From Novosphingobium sp. B 225 (GTDB lineage: Bacteria; Pseudomonadota; Alphaproteobacteria; Sphingomonadales; Sphingomonadaceae): a DNA stretch of 64,000 nt. Positions 58,981-64,000 of this stretch are shown here, piece after piece. Numbering within the stretch: position 1 is the first letter of the stretch; each line of letters starts with the position of its first letter. The translations under genes were made by a program, and so were the position numbers. The notes under the pieces are model-generated. The model ran no database searches, was not told the DNA's origin, and was given only the letters and a program-made list of their open reading frames with translations. The stretch covers positions 62,001 to 126,000 of the forward strand of contig NZ_MWLM01000003.1 of the NCBI RefSeq assembly GCF_002198665.1, given 5' to 3'.

Positions 58981-60993
58981 TCAGGCAGCCAACTCGCGAG
59001 GGGTCGGATTGTCATCGTTGGCGCCCTGGGTGCCGGGGGCCGGATTGTCGGTCAGCTCACCAATCTCTGCTTCCGAGCGTTCGGCGGCGTTCACCTGCGT
59101 GCCGGCAAAACGCATGACCTCGGGCACCCACGCCAAGGCGCGTTCGCGCACTTCGACCTCGGTAATGTAGGTCCCGGCAAAAACGCGCTCGGCGCTTTCA
59201 GCGAGATCCCCCTTCTTGACCGAGGCGAACCGGCTCGCGAGATCCGGGCCGCCGACGTCGGACAAGGCATCGAGAATCACCGCCTTGGGCACCCGGTCGA
59301 AGTAGTTCGCCGCGGTGGGGCGCCACCATGCCGCCATATCGATCCCGATCAGGCCGCCGAGATGATCGTGAAGCGCGATACTGCGCTCACCCACCATGTT
59401 GAGACTGGCTTCGAGCGTCCGGCAAATGACGAAGCCAAGCCAAGCGGTACGGGCGTCGTCGCCAAGCGCGCGGAAGCTATCGAATCGCGCCGACACGGTG
59501 TCTCCACTGCGCCAGCTTTCGTCGAGGGCTGACTTGAACTCGGCAAGTGACGCACTCGCTGCTGCATCCTTGGCTTCGAACCCGATTATTGGTCCTGCCG
59601 GAGTTCCACCCCGCAGTGTCGTAGCGACGCGGGCACGGTAGTCCAATGCATCGGCATCGGCGAGCGTGAAGACCATAAGATCGAGCGCGAGGCCGGGATC
59701 GAAGGCCAGGTGAAGCGCGAGGACGTCACGGCGCTGCATCGCGAGCTCATCGACCAGGCGCTTTGACAGAGCCGCGCGGCGCTTGCGTTCGGCATTCGCT
59801 TCGGAAACGATCTCGATTCCGCCGTCTTCGCACGAAGCTTCCACCTGCCGCTGCCCATAAAACACCGGCTGGAGAACGGGGGTTCCATCGCGCGACAGGA
59901 CAAGGATCATCCCAGCCTCAGCTTTGAGTTCGGGCGCGAGCACCGGCGGGCGGGCGCGGATATCCTGGCATTCGCGCTCGATCGCTTCGATGGCCTTCTC
60001 GGCTGCCGCGACGGCGTCTTCAGCGCTCCCCTCATCCTCCAGCACCGCAGCGTGCTCGTCATAGGATGCATCGAGAACATCGAGCCGGGTAAGTTCGGCT
60101 TCGGTCAGCGGTGCAGGTTCGGCCGGCAGCCGGACCAGTCCTTCGATGAGGTCATGGCTAGCGTAGGGATCGAGCGTCGGCTTCACCCAGGCCAGACCCT
60201 GCTCGGCGGCGAGAGCGGCGGCCTGCTCGTTCATCTTTGCAGTAGCGAGCGTTTCGAGCAACGCAATGTCGGCCCAGGCCTCACTGTTGTCATCGTCGAA
60301 CAGTTCGCGTTCGATCCGCCCGCCCGCAGCGAGATAAGCATCGCGCCCGACCAACCGGGCCCGCGGGTCACTGGCCCGTACCGTGCCCGAAAGCACCATG
60401 CGGCGGATCGAGTCCGGATTAGGCGCATAGTAGCCAATTGAGACCTGCTCGAAGACCCGGGCCTGGATCTGCTGGTCCGACGTCGCGCCATAAGCCTTGG
60501 CGAGGTCGAGGGTGATCACGCCCGATGCCAATGCTTCCAAGACGACCGGTGCGAGCGCGGCGAGGCGCAGCCGCCCTTCGACGAACCTGACGGTCAAACC
60601 GAAGCGGGACGCCACCTGTTCAAGGCTGACGCCTGCCTCGATCAGAGCAGCGAAAGCCTGGGCCTCGTCTGCCGGGTTCATCGCCAGGCGGTGGAAATTC
60701 TCGGCAAGACTGGTTTCGATGGCAACTTCAGCAGTGTCATCGAGAACCAGACAAGTCACTTCGTGATCCTTGGGCAGAACCTTGTCATCCGCCAGAGCCA
60801 GCATCGCCTTGCGGCGGCGCTCACCAGCCTCGACCTCAAACTTGCCCTTGGCTCCGGGGCGCACGATGAGATTCTGCAACAGCCCGCAGGCTGCGATGCT
60901 GGCTTTGAGTTCAGCATCGGCCATCGCATCGGCATGACGGCGGACATTGCGCGGCGAAGCGACAAGCTTGTTGAGCGGGATCGTTTTGATCAT
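58981..60993 (-). CDS. ParB/RepB/Spo0J-family nuclease-like protein
   Basis: A 670-residue protein with an N-terminal ParB nuclease-like domain (MIKTIPLNKLVASPRNVRRHADAMADAELKASIAACGLLQNLIVRPG, GERRRKAMLAL at about 57-67) and a ParB helix-turn-helix (VSLEQVASRFGLTVRFVEGRLRLAALAP). The long C-terminal region (about 280-670) is specific to the large plasmid versions and is of unknown role. No parA gene is adjacent, so it is probably not a standard partition ParB; many such proteins act as DNA-binding nucleases or regulators. The ATG at 60993 starts the domain. Confidence 0.88.
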   Translation of the reverse strand: MIKTIPLNKLVASPRNVRRHADAMADAELKASIAACGLLQNLIVRPGAKGKFEVEAGERRRKAMLALADDKVLPKDHEVTCLVLDDTAEVAIETSLAENFHRLAMNPADEAQAFAALIEAGVSLEQVASRFGLTVRFVEGRLRLAALAPVVLEALASGVITLDLAKAYGATSDQQIQARVFEQVSIGYYAPNPDSIRRMVLSGTVRASDPRARLVGRDAYLAAGGRIERELFDDDNSEAWADIALLETLATAKMNEQAAALAAEQGLAWVKPTLDPYASHDLIEGLVRLPAEPAPLTEAELTRLDVLDASYDEHAAVLEDEGSAEDAVAAAEKAIEAIERECQDIRARPPVLAPELKAEAGMILVLSRDGTPVLQPVFYGQRQVEASCEDGGIEIVSEANAERKRRAALSKRLVDELAMQRRDVLALHLAFDPGLALDLMVFTLADADALDYRARVATTLRGGTPAGPIIGFEAKDAAASASLAEFKSALDESWRSGDTVSARFDSFRALGDDARTAWLGFVICRTLEASLNMVGERSIALHDHLGGLIGIDMAAWWRPTAANYFDRVPKAVILDALSDVGGPDLASRFASVKKGDLAESAERVFAGTYITEVEVRERALAWVPEVMRFAGTQVNAAERSEAEIGELTDNPAPGTQGANDDNPTPRELAA

Positions 60994-61265
60994 GGAACGT
61001 ACTCCTGACTAGCGAACCAGGCACGCCGACCATCGACGCCTCACTGGCTCATCAGGTGAAAGCTCCCTCCCCTCTTACATGCATGGATCGCGCGACCCTT
61101 CTCAGCTCAAGCCACTGGCTTCAAAGCAATTTCATGTGGGCGCTGAATTGGCAATCGTCGCCCATCAACAATCAGGCCAAAAGTGCGTAGCCAGAAATCT
61201 TTAGCCGAATTATTCGATCTTTCCCGATCGATAAAGTATCGGCTCTAAATCGAAAATGCGGGCTA

Positions 61266-61742
61266 TCAGTCGATACGCATGAGACATTCACGCACTGCAG
61301 CCAAACCTGCTTCAGTCAACTGCACATTGGCAACTCTTCGATCTGATTCTTCGGCATATCGCTCTACAAGCCCTTCGCCTTCAAGCACTGCCATCCAGCG
61401 TAAACCGGTGGTTGGGGGCACTGATCCGGCAATGGAGGCACTGGTCATTCTGACTTTTCGTCCACGTACAGCAGAGATAAACAGATCAAGCAGGATGTCC
61501 CACGCGGGTTCGCCAAGGAGCTTGGAAGGCAGGATTTTCTCACGCTTGCGCCGGCCTCGGTAGATTCTCTCGGCCTTTAACACCAACGCGGAATCACCTT
61601 CCGCTGCTCCACCTTTGGGTTGTGCAGTGTCACGTTGAACAAGATGCTCCTCGCCCTCCCAGCGGACAGCAAAATCAAACAACTTTGTCGAGATTTCTCG
61701 CAAGACGGTGAAGCGCGATTCGTCTTGCCTTTCCTCACCCAT
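61266..61742 (-). CDS. Winged-helix (MarR-like) protein
   Basis: A 158-residue protein whose C-terminal 90 residues fit a winged helix: KLLGEPAWDILLDLFISAVRGRKVRMTSASIAGSVPPTTGLRWMAVLEGEGLVERYAEESDRRVANVQLTEAGLAAV. The N-terminal 65 residues are a separate helical segment. GGAG about six bases before the ATG supports the start. A shorter paralogue is at 62789 on the other strand. It is probably a small plasmid transcription factor. Confidence 0.7.
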   Translation of the reverse strand: MGEERQDESRFTVLREISTKLFDFAVRWEGEEHLVQRDTAQPKGGAAEGDSALVLKAERIYRGRRKREKILPSKLLGEPAWDILLDLFISAVRGRKVRMTSASIAGSVPPTTGLRWMAVLEGEGLVERYAEESDRRVANVQLTEAGLAAVRECLMRID

Positions 61743-61824
61743 CGCAGTCTCCTATCCTGGGGTTCGCTCGAATTCTCTGAACATTCAAATTCATGGTAGA
61801 AGTTGCCCTCGACATACCCGAGCA

Positions 61825-62076
61825 CTATACCGCTATTATTCTATCTATTTCAATGCTATGAGCCTGAACTTTGGCGCGCAGTTCGGATTCTATCCGCGCT
61901 TTAAGCCCGCCTCTGTTGGGCCGTGACTTGCGACATTCATCGGCCAAGGCGGAGAGCGCCATTGAAAGATAGGCCCCCGTTACGCTCAATTTGCTCAAAT
62001 CAGTCAAAGCAAGGCTCTGCTGAATGCTGGCTTCCAGAATCGCGATCACATCGCTGGATCGAAGTTTTCTGCCCAT
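61825..62076 (-). CDS. Hypothetical protein
   Basis: An 83-residue helical protein (MGRKLRSSDVIAILEASIQQSLALTDLSKLSVTGAYLSMALSALADECRKSRP). The ATG at 62076 has a GGAG about eight bases upstream and is preferred over the ATG at 62103. An 11-base element shared with the gene at 62460 lies about 125-135 bases upstream. Family not recognised. Confidence 0.55.
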   Translation of the reverse strand: MGRKLRSSDVIAILEASIQQSLALTDLSKLSVTGAYLSMALSALADECRKSRPNRGGLKARIESELRAKVQAHSIEIDRIIAV

Positions 62077-62200
62077 ATCGCTGGCTCCATCAAGAAGCCC
62101 CATTCCCAGCTCTTGCTGCCATATCCGGCGACGCGTTACAAATTCTAGTTACCGGATGATAGCCGTGAGACTGACATAGGATTGATAACGATACGCAATA

Positions 62201-62211
62201 ATTACACACGT
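62201..62211 (-). promoter_or_regulatory. Shared 11-base element, copy 1
   Basis: ATTACACACGT (ACGTGTGTAAT on the minus strand) is found here and again at 62654-62664, upstream of two neighbouring minus-strand genes. Confidence 0.4.
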
Positions 62212-62297
62212 TCCCCTGCGCCCACGGCGTCCTAGCTATGGGGTCCATTGCGAATCTGATTTGCCTCAGATTGATATGGCGAGCACCCCGACAAAAT

Positions 62298-62372
62298 GAG
62301 CCTGGCAACCACGGCAGGCCGCCAGGCTCTTGGGGGTGTAGTGGGATCTCCTCGAGAGACCACCACACCAAT
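62298..62372. ncRNA. Tandem stem-loops, possible small RNA
   Basis: GAGCCTGGC at 62298-62306 pairs perfectly with GCCAGGCTC at 62321-62329. Immediately after, GTGTAGTGGGATCTC pairs at 12 of 15 positions with GAGAGACCACCACAC (to about 62368). Two stems side by side in a gene-free stretch suggest a structured RNA; the strand and ends are unknown. Confidence 0.35.
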
Positions 62373-62459
62373 CTGTTTAGGTTAATTCCGCTAACGATCT
62401 AACTATCGAACTATGGGCAATCTCACCTATTCAAGGTGCAAACCAGCAAGCTGCGCCCA

Positions 62460-62621
62460 TTAAATGCCTTGGTCAGGAACAGATGCGGACAAGGATTCCA
62501 CCGCCATTTGAGCGTGTGCCGCTGCTACTATCTCGCCAGCGTCATCTAATCTTGCAAGCAATTGAAGCAAATCGACATGCAACTGAAGCAAATCATCAGG
62601 CAATTTTGTTGTCTGACCCAT
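62460..62621 (-). CDS. Hypothetical small protein
   Basis: A 53-residue helical protein (MGQTTKLPDDLLQLHVDLLQLLARLDDAGEIVAAAHAQMAVESLSASVPDQG) starting at the ATG at 62621, preceded by an AGAGG-like ribosome site (the sequence CTCTTTTTTC in complement); the ATG at 62642 would add seven residues. The shared 11-base element is at 62654-62664, 33 bases upstream. Family not recognised. Confidence 0.5.
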   Translation of the reverse strand: MGQTTKLPDDLLQLHVDLLQLLARLDDAGEIVAAAHAQMAVESLSASVPDQGI

Positions 62622-62653
62622 AGCGCGAACCTCTTTTTTCAATCCATAGGTGA

Positions 62654-62664
62654 TTACACACGTG
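62654..62664 (-). promoter_or_regulatory. Shared 11-base element, copy 2
   Basis: Second ATTACACACGT, 33 bases upstream of the small gene at 62460. A TTGAAAAAAG run on the minus strand lies between it and the start. Confidence 0.4.
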
Positions 62665-62788
62665 AAGGCTAGTCAGTTACGCCAAGGTGGTGGATGAATG
62701 GGACAACCAGATCAGATACAATTTCTAAATTGCGCAAACGACCGAAGGTCTGTAATCTTATTACTCAAACACCGCGACGGAGCGCTGC

Positions 62789-63148
62789 GTGAACCATCAA
62801 CCGATTGATACCGCACCTCCTGATGCAGCGACGCAGGCAGATGTATCAGCCCTAATCGACGCAATTCTGTCGATGCGGCGCAAGCGCGACTCGCTGTTTG
62901 GGTCGGACCTGTTTGGTGACCAGGCGTGGGACATTCTGCTCATATTGTTTGCGACATCGAATCGGGGGCTCGGACTATCGCTTGACACGCTTACATCTAA
63001 GCTAAGCGGCTCACCCGAGGTGACCAAGCGCTGGCTTCTTGTCTTGATTGAACGCGGGTACGCCAGCGCATCGCCTAGTATACCCACAGCCTATCAACTG
63101 ACCGAGGCCGGAAAAAGAAAAATGCGCATCATGCACTCATCTTTCTAG
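62789..63148 (+). CDS. Winged-helix (MarR-like) protein
   Basis: A 119-residue protein paralogous to the C-terminal part of the protein at 61266: LFGDQAWDILLILFATSNRGLGLSLDTLTSKLSGSPEVTKRWLLVLIERGYASAS, with the shared AWDILL..LF and ..RW..VL cores. It probably binds DNA as a winged helix and may control its neighbours. The GTG start follows a GACGGAGC sequence. An AT-rich stretch follows its stop. Confidence 0.65.
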   Translation: MNHQPIDTAPPDAATQADVSALIDAILSMRRKRDSLFGSDLFGDQAWDILLILFATSNRGLGLSLDTLTSKLSGSPEVTKRWLLVLIERGYASASPSIPTAYQLTEAGKRKMRIMHSSF

Positions 63149-63270
63149 AATTTCCGGAGAATAGATTTCATTTTGGCCATTCCATTTGATTTATTTTCGA
63201 AATAAAAATTCGCGTGCAACCGTATTTTTGTGAGTTATTTTTTATTCTGCGCCTCATCCATCAGATATTA
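63149..63270. other. AT-rich convergent intergenic stretch
   Basis: About 120 bases, strongly AT-rich against the GC-rich background, with the palindromic TTATTTTCGAAATAA near 63190-63206. It separates two convergent genes and could hold terminators or a protein-binding site. Confidence 0.45.
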
Positions 63271-64000
63271 TTACACTATCTCAATCATAGATGATAAAAT
63301 CGAAACGGCTTGCACCAATGGCACGAACAGCCGGGTCTGATAGCGAATGATTTCGGTGAAGCAGCCATGAGCCTTGTACCAGTCGAGCCGCGCCGCCGAC
63401 CAACCGGCAAGTTCAAGTCGCTGCGTCCCATTGACCAAACTGCGCTTGAGCATGAGAGCTTCGCGCGCTTTGATCTGGATCGGACGACCTGCGGCAAGCA
63501 CGGCATTGACGACATGCTCGGCAGAGAACGCCTGATCATTTTCGAGGCCTAGAGCCTGGCAAAGCTTAGGGACACAGTGCAGCGGCACCTCGCGACCAAG
63601 CAACGAGGTGCCATCACGCGCCGAGATCCGGCTGACGCGAACGTAGTCTGAGGGTAGTTTGTCCCAGACCGGCAACAATAGCCCGGTGGCGAGATGCATG
63701 CGCTCGCGCTTGCGGCTGGAAACAGCTTCTTTGACTTCGTCCTGCCAGTGCCGACGAAACTGTACCGGATCGACCCGCTCCCAGCTACTTTCATCGAGCT
63801 GCTCGGCGGTGAGATGGCTGCACTTCAGTGGCCGGACCAGTTCGAAGCGGGATATCCGCCTACCGTCATCTGTAAGGAGGCTTCGAGCGGGCACCAGAAG
63901 GCCAATCCGGTCAGACCTGCAGTTGCGCAGATACTGTTGCGATTCGCCAGACAAGCCATAGAGCTTGTCCAGGCGCGCCAGTGTCAAGGGTTTCAGCGCG
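63271..64000 (-). CDS. Strawberry-notch-like protein, C-terminal part (partial)
   Basis: The frame is open to the window edge; the visible 243 residues are a C-terminal portion (LARLDKLYGLSGESQQYLRNCRSDRIGLLVPARSLLTDDGRRISRFELVRPLKCSHLTAEQLDESSWERVDPVQFRRHWQDEVKEA). The sequence resembles the end of large plasmid proteins of the strawberry-notch helicase-like class that I recall beside ParB-like and ArdC genes in sphingomonads. The start lies outside the window, so domain order cannot be checked. Confidence 0.55.
   Translation of the reverse strand, partial: ALKPLTLARLDKLYGLSGESQQYLRNCRSDRIGLLVPARSLLTDDGRRISRFELVRPLKCSHLTAEQLDESSWERVDPVQFRRHWQDEVKEAVSSRKRERMHLATGLLLPVWDKLPSDYVRVSRISARDGTSLLGREVPLHCVPKLCQALGLENDQAFSAEHVVNAVLAAGRPIQIKAREALMLKRSLVNGTQRLELAGWSAARLDWYKAHGCFTEIIRYQTRLFVPLVQAVSILSSMIEIV

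Larger units (their letters stand above)
62077..62459. other. Intergenic region with tandem hairpins
   Basis: About 380 bases without a gene. Two consecutive hairpins at 62298-62372 and the ATTACACACGT element at 62201-62211 are the notable parts. Confidence 0.5.

Noticed and set aside
58981..60993. Calling the ParB-like protein a partition ParB
   Set aside because: No ParA gene lies beside it and no parS-like iterons were seen; the large C-terminal region differs from simple ParB.
1..64000. CRISPR arrays, rRNA operons and tRNA genes
   Set aside because: No regularly spaced repeat array, no rRNA-like sequence and no cloverleaf with CCA-type context was recognised by eye on either strand.

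Overview
The window is GC-rich DNA that reads as part of a large conjugative plasmid, or a closely similar integrative element, from an alphaproteobacterium of the Sphingomonadales (Novosphingobium, Sphingobium or Erythrobacter type). The main reasons are an F-type (MPF_F) transfer operon, a MobF relaxase with its coupling protein, two plasmid-type single-strand binding proteins, ArdC, a DUF2493 protein, a large ParB-like protein and a partial strawberry-notch-like protein. This is judged from the reading frames and remembered family features; no database search was run. No rRNA, tRNA or CRISPR array was recognised.

Layout. 0-10.5 kb (+): tail of a tightly overlapping F-type T4SS operon (small membrane protein, TrbI, TraF-type S26 peptidase, TraW, TraU, TrbC, TraN, TraF, TraH, TraG). 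10.5-19.2 kb: an eroded accessory zone with a small membrane protein, a HAD-like secreted protein, an M48/PDZ protease, a VanZ-like protein, two IS5-family insertions (one broken, one with a programmed-frameshift signature), an orphan LuxR-type response regulator, a diverged direct repeat and an S24-regulator remnant. 19.2-26.5 kb: secreted nuclease-like protein and a DUF6961-like protein (+), then on the minus strand a mobilisation block in R388 order (ribbon-helix-helix protein, TraD, TraI), a candidate oriT at about 25.8 kb, and ssb-1. 26.5-31 kb: cargo of an Ntn-type acylase, a divergent AraC regulator and the cut-off 3' end of a threonine aldolase gene. 31.4-38.5 kb: a chaperone-usher fimbrial cluster (four small spore-coat-U-like secreted subunits, usher, chaperone, DUF4402 protein). 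39-43 kb: an XRE/S24-like regulator, a decayed IS5 copy, small plasmid genes, ssb-2 and HU-1. 43.8-54.1 kb: PilZ protein, a TadG-like vWA protein with two TadE-like proteins, a NarL-type two-component system whose kinase has a Cys cluster, a second DUF4402 protein and a DUF11/CshA-like surface protein. 54.6-64 kb (mostly minus): DUF2493 protein, RES/Xre toxin-antitoxin, ArdC, HU-2, ParB-like protein, two paralogous winged-helix proteins and the partial strawberry-notch-like gene.

How the parts fit. The candidate nic lies on the + strand, so the + strand would enter the recipient 5'-first through coordinates above 25.8 kb. The plasmid-establishment genes there (ssb-1, ssb-2, DUF2493, RES/Xre, ArdC, HU-2, ParB) are on the minus strand, so the incoming strand would be their template. 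Three of them (ssb-1, ssb-2, DUF2493) carry the same structured leader, with shared blocks in the same order and at nearly the same distance from the start codon. This suggests a set of single-stranded-DNA promoters like F-plasmid Frpo/ssi, and is the most interesting observation here. The second theme is a surface-adhesion island (31-54 kb) on a conjugative replicon, mixing chaperone-usher and Tad-type components under a dedicated two-component system.
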